From the NCBI GenBank assembly GCA_031552195.1, contig JAVBMT010000019.1, forward strand, positions 1 through 64,000: a stretch of DNA of 64,000 bases, written 5' to 3'. This DNA is from JAVBMP01 sp031552195 (GTDB taxonomy: Bacteria > Desulfobacterota > Desulfovibrionia > Desulfovibrionales > Desulfovibrionaceae). This document shows positions 26,369 to 35,396 of the stretch, piece after piece. The notes below the pieces were generated by a model that was given only the letters and a program-made list of their open reading frames with translations, ran no database searches and was not told the origin of the DNA. The position numbers were made by a program, and so were the translations under genes. Within the stretch, counting starts at the first letter, position 1. Each line of letters begins with the position of its first letter.

Positions 26369-28960
26369 ATGCCGACTAAAAAATTTACTACAGCGCCTGA
26401 TTCAGACTTCGTATATGACCGTCCGGAATATCTTTCCTGGCTTTGGTGGCCTACATCTAACCGAATTTATATTTCTCCCGAGGGCCTGAAGCTTCTGCAG
26501 TTTCACAACAGCTCTTCTGAAGTGCGCTCTGACGCGGCTTTCTGGAGCAGGGTGCATGAAGACGATTTGCCGAACCTTATGGACACCTCAAACAAGCTGA
26601 TAGACGGGCTTGTGGACGAGGCGGAGGAAATCTTCAGGATACGGCGAGGAGACGAAAGCTGGGCGTGGATTTTATCCCGCTCGTTCGTCATCGAGAAAGG
26701 AAACGGCAAAGAACTTGAAATAGGCGGAACGTTTGTCGACCTTTCCTATCTGCGCATGGACTCCAAGTTCCACCTGACAACGGAAGGGGTGGATATCTCC
26801 CTCTACCACTCCATGCTTGACAACTCACCAGACCTTATCGCCCGCTTGAATAAGAACCTTTCTTTTGTTTACATAAATCCTTCCCTGCACCGTTATTTCA
26901 CTTATCCTCCGGAGGGAAGCGCCGGCACGGGCGCCATGACCCTTCCGATGAACGAGGAGCACCTGTTTTTCATACGGCAAAATTCCTCCAATGTTTTTAG
27001 CAAGGGAAAGGTCATACGCGCGGAATTTTCCTTTTATAGCGAACTGCGCGGAGAAGTTCTGGGCGAATACACCTTTTGGCCGGAACTGGATTCTTACGGC
27101 CGCGTAAACTCAGTCATAGCGCAGTTTCACGACAATACCGAGCAAATACGCGCCGAGCAGCAAGCCAGGCTGAACGCCCAGCGCCTCGCCGCGCTCTATA
27201 CCCTCAACCAGATGACGGACGCGCCGGAGGATGAGCTTATGTCGTCCTTATGCGAGAGCGTAACCGAACTGACCGGAGGAGGAAGCGGGTATATTTTTAT
27301 TCCGCACACTGAAGATTGCCGCTCCGGCCGCGTTTTCTGGTCGAAAAAAAACTATGAAATGGTGAGGGAAGACTATGAACTTCCAACAACTTATCTCCCT
27401 GCGGAATGCCTGAACGCGCAAAAAAATGAAACGGGCAATTTCTACAAACGCAGAGTGAATAACGGCGACGGAACTACGCCTACCCACACGGTTTTTGACG
27501 GGCAATACAAAATAATGCGCTATATGCATGTGGTCATTTTCGACGGCGATACGCCCACTTGCATAGCGGCGGTCAGCAACAAAGCCACCCATTATGACGA
27601 CGGAGACATGCTGCAGCTTTCCTTGTTCATGACCAGCGCCGTCGCCGTGCTGCACCGGCACAGAGACATTCACGCCCTGAAAAAAGCCAAGGAAGAGGCG
27701 GAACTTTCCAACAAGATAAAAGATGAATTTCTCGCCAACATAAGCCATGAACTGCGCACGCCGATGAACGGCATTCTGAGCATGCTGCAGTTGCTGAATC
27801 TTTCGACCCTGTCAGCCGAACAGCACGAATATGTGCGCACGGCCATGGTTTCCGGCGAATCGCTCTTGCGCATCATCGGGGATATTCTCGACCTTTCGGC
27901 CATGGGGTCAGGCAAAATGGCCCTGCAAATGGTTCCCTACTGTCTGCAATCCACCATGCGCTCCACAGTTGAGCTTTTCAGAGGCGAACTTGCCAAAAAA
28001 CGCCTGGGAATAGGCATGGAAATAGCTCATTCATTCCCCTGGATGATTATTGGCGATGACGCGAGGATGCGGCAGATTATTTTCAATGTGGTCGGCAACG
28101 CCATAAAATTCACCGATACGGGCGGCATTTACGTCTATTGCTGCATTGTGGGAAAAATAGAAGGCAAACAGCGCATATACCTGTCGATTTCCGACACCGG
28201 CATCGGTATACCGGACAATATGCACGACGCCATTTTTGACGCTTTCAGGCAGGTTGACAGCTCCGCCAGCCGCAAATACGCCGGCACCGGGCTGGGGCTA
28301 AGCATCGTCAAGCGGCTTGTCCTGGCCATGAACGGCAGCATCACCCTGGAAAGCGAGATGGGCAAAGGCACGACCTTCCATTTTTCCTTGCCTTTCATCT
28401 CGCCCGATTCTTACGGAGCGGTCGAAGCGCAAGGAAGCGTGGCGAAGGCGGACCCGGCCGGGCTTTATGCATACCATGAGGAAAAACCGCGTCCGTTGAA
28501 AATATTGGTGGTGGAAGACGATGCGGCGAGCAGCCTGGCGCTCCGCCTGCTTTTGCAGCGCGGGGGCCACGAGGTTCTGTGCGTGCGGGATGGCGCACAA
28601 GCCCTCGGCGCCCTGCAATTATATGACTTCGACTGCGTTTTCACCGATATACAAATGCCGCAAATGGACGGCCTGGAAATGACCAAGCGCATCCGCAACG
28701 GCGCGGTTGAGGACTTCCCCCCGACTGAAGAACTGAAGGAAATGTGCGAAGAGGTCTTCCCCGGCGATTGCAGCGCGCCAAAAAAAGGAATGCGCAAAGA
28801 CATCGCCATAACGGCCGTGAGCGCCCACGCCATGACCGGCGACAAAGAGCGTTTTCTCCAGCAAGGCGTGGATTTCTACATTTCAAAACCGGTTGCCTTG
28901 AAAGAACTGAAGGCGGTTATCGCGCGCATCGTAAGAAAACTAGACCGCGGTGGCGCATAA
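26369..28960 (+). CDS. Hybrid sensor histidine kinase: PAS-PAS-GAF-HisKA-HATPase-receiver
   Basis: Protein of 863 residues from ATG 26369. Two PAS-like modules (about 15-125 and 145-270), a GAF-like domain (about 285-440), HisKA with ISHELRTPMNG (H460), a HATPase with NVVGNAIKF, DTGIGI and GTGLGLSI, and a C-terminal receiver with ILVVEDDAAS and FTDIQMPQMDG (D760). The receiver carries an insert of about 30 residues before its fifth strand (EDFPPTEELKEMCEEVFPGD). A TTG at 26276 would add 31 residues including a hydrophobic stretch (LVIIFIFTIILHG); if used, the protein would be membrane-anchored. The MPTKK start is preferred, but its ribosome binding site is weak. It belongs to the same signalling cluster. 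Confidence 0.85.
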   Translation: MPTKKFTTAPDSDFVYDRPEYLSWLWWPTSNRIYISPEGLKLLQFHNSSSEVRSDAAFWSRVHEDDLPNLMDTSNKLIDGLVDEAEEIFRIRRGDESWAWILSRSFVIEKGNGKELEIGGTFVDLSYLRMDSKFHLTTEGVDISLYHSMLDNSPDLIARLNKNLSFVYINPSLHRYFTYPPEGSAGTGAMTLPMNEEHLFFIRQNSSNVFSKGKVIRAEFSFYSELRGEVLGEYTFWPELDSYGRVNSVIAQFHDNTEQIRAEQQARLNAQRLAALYTLNQMTDAPEDELMSSLCESVTELTGGGSGYIFIPHTEDCRSGRVFWSKKNYEMVREDYELPTTYLPAECLNAQKNETGNFYKRRVNNGDGTTPTHTVFDGQYKIMRYMHVVIFDGDTPTCIAAVSNKATHYDDGDMLQLSLFMTSAVAVLHRHRDIHALKKAKEEAELSNKIKDEFLANISHELRTPMNGILSMLQLLNLSTLSAEQHEYVRTAMVSGESLLRIIGDILDLSAMGSGKMALQMVPYCLQSTMRSTVELFRGELAKKRLGIGMEIAHSFPWMIIGDDARMRQIIFNVVGNAIKFTDTGGIYVYCCIVGKIEGKQRIYLSISDTGIGIPDNMHDAIFDAFRQVDSSASRKYAGTGLGLSIVKRLVLAMNGSITLESEMGKGTTFHFSLPFISPDSYGAVEAQGSVAKADPAGLYAYHEEKPRPLKILVVEDDAASSLALRLLLQRGGHEVLCVRDGAQALGALQLYDFDCVFTDIQMPQMDGLEMTKRIRNGAVEDFPPTEELKEMCEEVFPGDCSAPKKGMRKDIAITAVSAHAMTGDKERFLQQGVDFYISKPVALKELKAVIARIVRKLDRGGA

Positions 28961-28966
28961 ATCCGC

Positions 28967-30247
28967 TTAGTCGCGCGCGGAAAGCGGCAACTTGTATATA
29001 GAGAGCCGGTGAAGCCGGGCTGACAAAGCCGAGGCTATGGCCGTTGCGGGCAGCAGCGCGGCCAGCAGCGGGTATGAACCGGTAAGTTCGCAAACAAGAA
29101 AGGCGGACATCAGGGGAGAGCGCGTGGTTGAAGCCAGCACGCACCCGATGCCCATCAGGGTTATATCGAGCCCCAGGCCGGGTTGCGGTAATAAAAACGT
29201 GAACCCGTGGCTCAAAGCCAGCCCCAGGGTTGCGCCGATGAACATGGTTGGAGTGAAAAAGCCCCCGGGAATCCCAGCTTGATGGCAAAAGAGCATGGCC
29301 AAGGCTTTCGCGCCAAGGAAAATCAGCGCCATTTCCAGAGCGGGCGGATTTTCCAGGCAGCTTCTTACAACGCTGTGCCCGTTACCCCATACCTCAGGCA
29401 CCCAGACGGACAGGCCCCCGGCGCAAACCCCGGCGGCGAGCAGGCGGACGAAGGGCTGGAAACGGTCAGACAAAAAACGGGCGTAGTCCATAGCCCATAA
29501 AAAGGCGCTTCCGGCCAAGGCGAAGGCCGCGCCGATGAACGGAGCGGCCAGGTAAACGGCAAGTTCAGTTTGAGGCAGGGAAAGCGCGCCGTAAAGGTCT
29601 TCGCCCGAGCCAAAGGCCAGGCTGACGCAGAAGGAAGAGGCGGAGGCTACGGCCACAGGCCCGAACATTGCCGGTGAAATAGTCCCGAGAATAAGTTCCA
29701 GGGCGAAAAAAACTCCGGCCACCGGAGCCTGGTAGGCGGCGGCCATTCCGGCGGCGGCCCCGCAAGCCATGAACAGGGGGCGGTCTTCCTCCGGGCTGAC
29801 AAAGCGGGTGGCCAGAGAAGCCGCCAGAGAAGCCATCAGTATCATGCCGCCTTCCCGCCCCACGGGCAACCCGCAGGCCACCGCCAGAACAGAGACCATG
29901 CAGCATACAAAGCTTCCGGCCTCATCCAGGCCGCCGTGGTCAACGAGAATGCCTTCAATGTAATCAATCGGGTGGGCGTTGGGGCGGCGTTTGCGAAAAA
30001 ACGCGAAGCAAGCGAGAAGCGCCCCCACGGCCAGCGCCCCCAGCAGCGGCGTAATAAAACGCCGCCAGGCCGGCAGGCTGTAAGCCGCCTCCACCATTCC
30101 CCCGTCTGAACCGATAATATGCCGTTCCGCAAAAAGCAGCGCCAGATGAAACGCATGAGCCCCAAAAGCCCCGGCCACTCCGGACAAAACCGCCGTAAAC
30201 AAGCGGTTTATGCGCGTGGAACGCAAAGAGGCTAAACGATGCGGCAT
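28967..30247 (-). CDS. CLC-type chloride channel/antiporter
   Basis: Voltage-gated ClC family membrane protein, 426 residues from ATG 30247 (GGAAG seven bases upstream; a TTG at 30373 would add 42 residues). The selectivity filter motifs are visible: GLPVGREGGMI (GREGP-like, with the gating glutamate) and AGIPGGFFTPTMFIGATLG (GGxFxP). About ten membrane helices. Retention of the gating glutamate is compatible with Cl-/H+ exchange, but the transport mode cannot be decided from this. The gene ends only six bases from the histidine kinase on the opposite strand. Confidence 0.9.
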   Translation of the reverse strand: MPHRLASLRSTRINRLFTAVLSGVAGAFGAHAFHLALLFAERHIIGSDGGMVEAAYSLPAWRRFITPLLGALAVGALLACFAFFRKRRPNAHPIDYIEGILVDHGGLDEAGSFVCCMVSVLAVACGLPVGREGGMILMASLAASLATRFVSPEEDRPLFMACGAAAGMAAAYQAPVAGVFFALELILGTISPAMFGPVAVASASSFCVSLAFGSGEDLYGALSLPQTELAVYLAAPFIGAAFALAGSAFLWAMDYARFLSDRFQPFVRLLAAGVCAGGLSVWVPEVWGNGHSVVRSCLENPPALEMALIFLGAKALAMLFCHQAGIPGGFFTPTMFIGATLGLALSHGFTFLLPQPGLGLDITLMGIGCVLASTTRSPLMSAFLVCELTGSYPLLAALLPATAIASALSARLHRLSIYKLPLSARD

Positions 30248-30493
30248 GGCGTTCTTCCGTAACCGGGCTGGGCGAAGCTGTTTCACCTGCCGGAGCGCTT
30301 CAGCGCGGAAACGTTCCGGAAACGAGGCGGGGTTGTGCTCAATATTCTGCCATAAAAACGCCCTCAGGCTCAAGTCTTTTCAGCCGCCGCCTCATTGCCG
30401 GCCGCCAAAGCTAAACGCGCTTCGCCAGGCAGCGCCGGCGGAATTCAATCCGTTTCGCGCTGGCTGCGGGCAGGCCCGCGCGAAAGCGTTGCT

Positions 30494-32440
30494 TCAGCGC
30501 CCCCGCTTGAACATTTTCTCCAGGTCTTCCGGGTCAAAGGCCAGAACTGCCGGGCGGCCGTGGGGGCAAAACATGTTGTTTTCTGTAGCCAGCCATTGGG
30601 CGAGCAAGCCGAGCGCTTCGTCACGGCTCAGTTTTTGCCCGGCTTTTATCGCGGCCCGGCAAGACATCATGGTGAGCAGTTCTTCCATGTCGGCGCCCTT
30701 CCGGCCGGACAGGGCGGCATTCAGAAATTCCAGGGCCTCGCCCCTGTTCAAGGCCGGGGGCAGGCCGCTTACCTGGAGCAAATCACCCTTACGCGCGAAA
30801 ACAAAACCCAAACTGGAAAGGTCAGGCTGCATCTTCTCCAAAACCTCCCATTCCGCCGGGTGCGGGCGCAGTTCCAGCGGCAGGGCCAGAAGCTGGCTGC
30901 TTCCCGCCCTGGCCTCGCGCTTGAAGCGTTCCACCAGAACGCGCTCATGCGCGGCGTGCTGATCAAGCAACAGCAAGCGCCGCTTGTCGGCGACTATAAG
31001 ATAGGTGTCGGCCACCTGACCCAGATAAGTAAAACCTGGGCCGAAAGAAATCGCCGCGTGTTCAGGTTCATGCCGCGCCGTGGACGCGATTTCCGGTTCC
31101 GGCCGTTCCGCCGGGGCATGGCCGTAAAGGCCTTCTTCCTCGCGCAGGGCGGCGTTGAAACGCGTGAAGGGCACGGGCACGGGGCCGGACAAGGGCGCGG
31201 GCGAGTCCGGCACGCCGCGCGATGCGGAAAACGGAGGAGAAGCCTGACGCTCATTCTCAGGCGCGAAATTATCGGAATAATCTCCCACACTGGCGGCAAG
31301 CTCTTCATGCGGGCGCGGCTTGCTGAAGCCGTCCAGCAGAGAGGGGCTGTCCATAACGCCCCAGAAACCTTTCGCGCGGGCGGCTTGATCTTCCGCCAAG
31401 GGGGCGGCCGGGAGAAAATCAACTCCGCCAAGCGCGCCTTGCAATGCTCGCAAAACCGCCCCGAACACGGCGCTTTCATCGCGGAAGCGCACTTCGCTTT
31501 TGGCCGGATGCACGTTTACGTCCACCTCTTCCGGGTCAATCTCCAGAAAAAGCAGCAATTGCGGATATTCGCGGCTCAGAAGCCGCCCTTTGTAGGCCTC
31601 GCGCGCGGCCCGCTGCAGCAGGCGGTCGTTCACCGCCCGCCCGTTAACGTAGAAGAGCATGCGGTCGGCCTTGACCTGGGCCGACTCAGGCCGCCCGGCC
31701 AGACCGCGCGCGCGGATGCCGTGCCGGGTGGAGTCAAAGGGCAATAGCCCCTCGACCACCGAGGCTGGCCAAATTTGCCCCAGCCTTTCCTCAAGGCTGG
31801 AACCGGCGGCGAAGCGCAACGCCTCGCGCTGCCCGGCCTTGAACACAAACGCTGTTTCCGGGCGGCCAAGGGCCAGGCGGGCCAGAAAATCCTGGCAGCG
31901 CTTGAACTCCGTTCCCGGGCTTTTCAGAAATTTCAGGCGGGCGGGCACATTGGCGAACAGGTCGCGCACCTCGACCAAAGTTCCGGGCTGCATGACAGCC
32001 GGGCCGAAACCGCTCACGCGGCCGTGGGTCACTTCAATGCAAGCCCCCTCGTTTTCCGGCCCGCCGGGATTTTGCCGCGCCGGCAGGCTGGAAAGGCGCA
32101 AACGGGAAACTGAAGCCACGCTAGGCAGGGCTTCGCCCCTGAACCCATAGCTGGCTATGCGCGAAAGTTCGGCGAATGTGGCTATCTTGCTGGTGGCGTG
32201 GCGGGTAACGGCAAGTTCCAGCTCGTCAGCGGGAATGCCCCGGCCGTTGTCTTGAACGGAGATATAGCCCTGGCCGCCGTCTTCGACAATAACGGTTATT
32301 TCCGTTGCCCCGGCGTCGAGGCTGTTTTCCACAAGTTCTTTCAGCACGCTGGCCGGGCGCTCGACCACTTCGCCGGCGGCGATCTGGTTGCGCAGTTCCG
32401 GAGGAAGCATGGCGATATGGCGGATATTTTCACTGGTCAT
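30494..32440 (-). CDS. mutL: DNA mismatch repair protein MutL with endonuclease motif
   Basis: GHKL ATPase that links MutS mismatch recognition to strand incision, 648 residues. The N-terminal ATPase has RNQIAAGEVVERPASVLKELVENSLDAGA, DNGRGI and TSKI...GFRGEALPSVASVS. A low-complexity Pro/Ser-rich linker (about 335-455) leads to the C-terminal domain, which contains DQHAAHERVLVE (from D493). This exactly fits the metal-binding DQHA-x2-E-x4-E motif of nicking MutL proteins, so the cell should rely on MutL rather than MutH for incision. The start has no strong ribosome binding site. Confidence 0.95.
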   Translation of the reverse strand: MTSENIRHIAMLPPELRNQIAAGEVVERPASVLKELVENSLDAGATEITVIVEDGGQGYISVQDNGRGIPADELELAVTRHATSKIATFAELSRIASYGFRGEALPSVASVSRLRLSSLPARQNPGGPENEGACIEVTHGRVSGFGPAVMQPGTLVEVRDLFANVPARLKFLKSPGTEFKRCQDFLARLALGRPETAFVFKAGQREALRFAAGSSLEERLGQIWPASVVEGLLPFDSTRHGIRARGLAGRPESAQVKADRMLFYVNGRAVNDRLLQRAAREAYKGRLLSREYPQLLLFLEIDPEEVDVNVHPAKSEVRFRDESAVFGAVLRALQGALGGVDFLPAAPLAEDQAARAKGFWGVMDSPSLLDGFSKPRPHEELAASVGDYSDNFAPENERQASPPFSASRGVPDSPAPLSGPVPVPFTRFNAALREEEGLYGHAPAERPEPEIASTARHEPEHAAISFGPGFTYLGQVADTYLIVADKRRLLLLDQHAAHERVLVERFKREARAGSSQLLALPLELRPHPAEWEVLEKMQPDLSSLGFVFARKGDLLQVSGLPPALNRGEALEFLNAALSGRKGADMEELLTMMSCRAAIKAGQKLSRDEALGLLAQWLATENNMFCPHGRPAVLAFDPEDLEKMFKRGR

Positions 32441-32474
32441 TAAACGGAATTAATACAATAACGCGAAAAAGACA

Positions 32475-32506
32475 AATGCCTCCCGGCCCGAGACCGGAGA
32501 GGCATT
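32475..32506 (-). terminator. Intrinsic terminator after pnp
   Basis: The minus strand forms AATGCCTC/GAGGCATT plus CCGG/CCGG with one bulged base, then TTTGTCTTTTTC. It lies between pnp and mutL. Confidence 0.75.
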
Positions 32507-32619
32507 CATATTCTGGCGTTTTCCCGAATTTTTATCGGCTTCAGGAAGTTTCAGCCCTATCCATGCGCTTCACAGATAAAAAGAGTGAACAGCGGATAGG
32601 CCGCATGCAAATTCCTGAT

Positions 32620-32664
32620 GCCGCATAGCCGCAGGGGAATTTTACCCGCCGGCGGCTATGCGGC
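32620..32664. repeat. 13-bp inverted repeat just past the pnp stop
   Basis: GCCGCATAGCCGC (32620-32632) and its exact complement (32652-32664) flank a 19-nt loop, starting ten bases after the pnp stop. No T-run follows on either strand. It may stabilise the 3' end of the pnp message rather than terminate it; the T-tailed hairpin at 32475-32506 comes next. Confidence 0.7.
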
Positions 32665-32674
32665 GCTGAACGTT

Positions 32675-34921
32675 CTAGTCGCGCCTTTCGCCGCGGTCAC
32701 GGCGGTCGCCACGGTCACGGTCGCGGCCGCGATCGCCACGGTCACGACCACGGTCGCCACGGTCCGGGCGGGGTCCGCTGGGCCGCGCGGTGTCTTCAGG
32801 CTTCCATTCAACGCCCTGGGCTTCAAGCAGCACGGCCTTGCGCGAGGCGCGAATGCGGTCGCCGTTGATTTCAATGACCTTTACGGTCATTTCTTCGCCC
32901 AGCCTGGCTATGTCGGAGGGTTTTTCCACCCGGTTCACGTCAAGCTGCGAAACATGCACCAGGGCCTCAAGATTGGGAAGAATTTCAACGATAGCGCCAA
33001 CTTCCAGCACCTTGCGCACCTTGCCGACATAGTTGCGTCCAAGTTCGGCGCGCTGGTCGTAATAGAGCACCATTTCCTTGGCTTTTTCCATGGCGTCTTT
33101 GGTCGGCGCGAAAATGGCCACCTTGCCGGAATCGTCGATATCGACGGAAGCGCCGGTATCAGCCGTAATTTGCTTTATGTTCTTGCCGCCGGGGCCGATT
33201 ATGAGGCGGATGATGTCGGGGTTGACCTCAACCTCGCAGTGCTGCGGGGCGTAAGGGGAAAGCCCGTGGCGCGGAGCGGGCTGCGCCTTGGCCATTTCCG
33301 CCAGGATGTGCAGGCGGGCTTCTTTGGCCTGGCTGAGGGCGCGGGTCATAACGTCCGTGGGGATGCCGGATATTTTGATGTCCATCTGCACGGCGGTCAC
33401 GCCTTCGGCGGTTCCGGCTATTTTGAAGTCCATATCGCCAAGCGCGTCTTCATCGCCGAGGATATCGGTAAGAATGAGGTATTCGTCGTCTTCGCGAATA
33501 AGGCCCATGGCCACCCCGGCCACCGGGGCGCTGATGGGAACGCCGGCGTCCATAAGCGAGAGGCAGCCGCCGCAAACGGCGGCCATGCTCGAGGAACCGT
33601 TGGATTCCATGGTTTCGGCCACTATGCGGATGGTGAAGGGGAAGGACTCATGCTGGGGCAAAACCTTACGCAGGGCCTTTTCCGCCAGGGCGCCGTGCCC
33701 GATTTCGCGGCGTGAAACGCGCGAAGGCTTGACTTCGCCGACGCTGTAGGGCGGGAAATTATAGTGCATCATGAAGCGGTTGAAGCGGTCTCCTATCAGG
33801 GAGTCGCTGCGCTGTTCGTCGCTGCCGCTGCCCAGGGTGGTCACGACCAGAGACTTGGTTTCGCCGCGCGAAAAAATAGTGGAGCCGTGCGCGCGCGGCA
33901 GGGGTTCCATTTCTATTTTGATCGGGCGCACGGTTTTGGTGTCACGCCCGTCAATGCGCAGGCCTTCGTCTTTGATGCGGCGGCGTACGATTTTCTTTTC
34001 CAGGTCTTCCAGAACTTCGCCCACGGCGGCAAGCGCGGCCGGATCATTGGCGTAGGCGCAGCTTTCGTCGGAAAGGGCGGCTTTGACTTTTTCCTTAACA
34101 GCCTTGCGGGCCTGCTTGCGGGCCATTTTTTCCGGCACTCTGGTGGCGTCGTCCAGATCCTTGGCGGCCAAGCCGCTTATAAAAGCGGCCAGATCGCTGC
34201 GGTCCGGCAATTCGGGCAGGGCTTGTTTCGCCTTGCCGACCATTTCGCGCAGTTTTATCTGGGCGTCTATCAGAGGCTGAATTTCCTTGTGGCCCCAAAT
34301 CAGGGCCTCGCTGACCACATCTTCGGAAATGACGGAAGCTTCGCCTTCAACCATGACCACCGCGTCTTTGGAGGCCGCGATAACAAAGTTGAGGTCGCTG
34401 CGTTCCATTTCCTTGAAGGTGGGGTTCAGGACAAAGGCGCCGTCAACGCGGCTGACGCGCGCGCCGGCCACAGGGCCGCCGAAAGGAATGCTGGAAATGG
34501 TCACGGCGGCGGAAGCCCCGGTTATGGAAATGGAATCCGAAGGATTTTCCTGGTCAGAGGAAATAACCGTGGCCAGAACCTGCACCTCGTCCTTGAAAGC
34601 CTTGGGAAACATGGGACGGATCGGGCGGTCTATCAGGCGGGAAATCAGGGTTTCATTGTCGGAGGGGCGGCCGATTTCGCGGCGGAAAAAGTTTCCGGGA
34701 ATGCGCCCGGCGGCGTACATTTTTTCCGAATATTCAACGGTAAGCGGGAAAAAGTCTTTTTCCTGCGCCAAGGCCTGCGAGCAGACCGTTACCAGAACGA
34801 CGGTGCCGCCGCACTGCATCCAGACAGCGCCATCAGCCTGATTGGCCAGACGCCCCGTTTCAAAAACATACTCTTTGCCCCCGGCAACAGCCGTTACGCG
34901 GGTGGGATTAAAAACGCTCAT
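32675..34921 (-). CDS. pnp: Polyribonucleotide nucleotidyltransferase (PNPase)
   Basis: Phosphorolytic 3'-5' exoribonuclease of RNA turnover, 748 residues. Two RNase PH-like domains flank an alpha-helical domain (VDGRDTKTVRPI and RREIGHGALAEKAL mark the second). A KH domain follows (IIGPGGKNIKQITADTGASVDIDD), then an S1 domain (GRNYVGKVRKVLEVGAIVEILPNLEALVHVS). Beyond residue about 705 is a tail made of RGD/RDR-type repeats in a nearly alternating Arg-Asp-Arg-Gly pattern, probably disordered and RNA-binding or involved in complex formation. AGAGG lies five bases before the ATG. It is downstream of rpsO with a terminator between the two. Confidence 0.96.
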   Translation of the reverse strand: MSVFNPTRVTAVAGGKEYVFETGRLANQADGAVWMQCGGTVVLVTVCSQALAQEKDFFPLTVEYSEKMYAAGRIPGNFFRREIGRPSDNETLISRLIDRPIRPMFPKAFKDEVQVLATVISSDQENPSDSISITGASAAVTISSIPFGGPVAGARVSRVDGAFVLNPTFKEMERSDLNFVIAASKDAVVMVEGEASVISEDVVSEALIWGHKEIQPLIDAQIKLREMVGKAKQALPELPDRSDLAAFISGLAAKDLDDATRVPEKMARKQARKAVKEKVKAALSDESCAYANDPAALAAVGEVLEDLEKKIVRRRIKDEGLRIDGRDTKTVRPIKIEMEPLPRAHGSTIFSRGETKSLVVTTLGSGSDEQRSDSLIGDRFNRFMMHYNFPPYSVGEVKPSRVSRREIGHGALAEKALRKVLPQHESFPFTIRIVAETMESNGSSSMAAVCGGCLSLMDAGVPISAPVAGVAMGLIREDDEYLILTDILGDEDALGDMDFKIAGTAEGVTAVQMDIKISGIPTDVMTRALSQAKEARLHILAEMAKAQPAPRHGLSPYAPQHCEVEVNPDIIRLIIGPGGKNIKQITADTGASVDIDDSGKVAIFAPTKDAMEKAKEMVLYYDQRAELGRNYVGKVRKVLEVGAIVEILPNLEALVHVSQLDVNRVEKPSDIARLGEEMTVKVIEINGDRIRASRKAVLLEAQGVEWKPEDTARPSGPRPDRGDRGRDRGDRGRDRDRGDRRDRGERRD

Positions 34922-35065
34922 AAGAACCTCTTCATCTTTCGAAGGGGATTCCGGGAAAAAATCCGATGCTCTATCGGCCCTTTGCCCGGATGCCCCTTCA
35001 CTACGGTTTGAATGTTACGCGGCGGGGAAAATCCGCTCGCCGCCAAAAACAGAAGGCCAAAAACC

Positions 35066-35091
35066 GGCAAGGGGGCACGAGCCCCCTTGCC
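35066..35091 (-). terminator. Intrinsic terminator between rpsO and pnp
   Basis: Perfect 11-bp stem (GGCAAGGGGGC with its complement) and ACGA loop, followed on the minus strand by GGTTTTTGG. The T-run is short, so partial read-through into pnp is likely, as in the classical rpsO-pnp arrangement. Confidence 0.8.
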
Positions 35092-35102
35092 GCATGCCAA
35101 AC

Positions 35103-35372
35103 CTACTTGCGCAGGCCGAGTTTTTCAATAATCGCACGGTAACGTTGAACATCTGTTTTCTTAAGATAATTCAAAAGGTTACGGCGGCGACCAACCAGCT
35201 TCAAGAGTCCCTGGCGCGAGTGAAAGTCTTTTTTATGCGACTTGAAGTGCTCGGTCAGGTATTCGATGCGGGAAGTGATAAGCGCGATCTGCACTTCCGG
35301 AGACCCGGTGTCTCCGGCGTGCTTGCCGTGCTTGTCCATGATTTCTTTCTTGTGTTGTACGTCCAGCGCCAC
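35103..35372 (-). CDS. rpsO: 30S ribosomal protein S15
   Basis: Primary 16S rRNA-binding protein of the 30S subunit, 89 residues, the standard length. Diagnostic stretches are DTGSPEVQIALITSRIEYLTEHFKSH-like, HSRQGLLKLVGRRRNLLNYLK and YRAIIEKLGLRK. The start is a GTG at 35372 with AGAGG eight bases upstream; an out-of-frame ATG overlaps it. It lies between truB and pnp, the conserved order. Confidence 0.97.
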   Translation of the reverse strand: MALDVQHKKEIMDKHGKHAGDTGSPEVQIALITSRIEYLTEHFKSHKKDFHSRQGLLKLVGRRRNLLNYLKKTDVQRYRAIIEKLGLRK

Positions 35373-35396
35373 AGCATTACCCTCTTATGTTGGAGT

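Noticed and set aside
32618..33715. 365-residue plus-strand ORF
   Set aside because: Antisense shadow of pnp; the composition (His, Gly, Phe rich) is typical of antisense frames in GC-rich genes.
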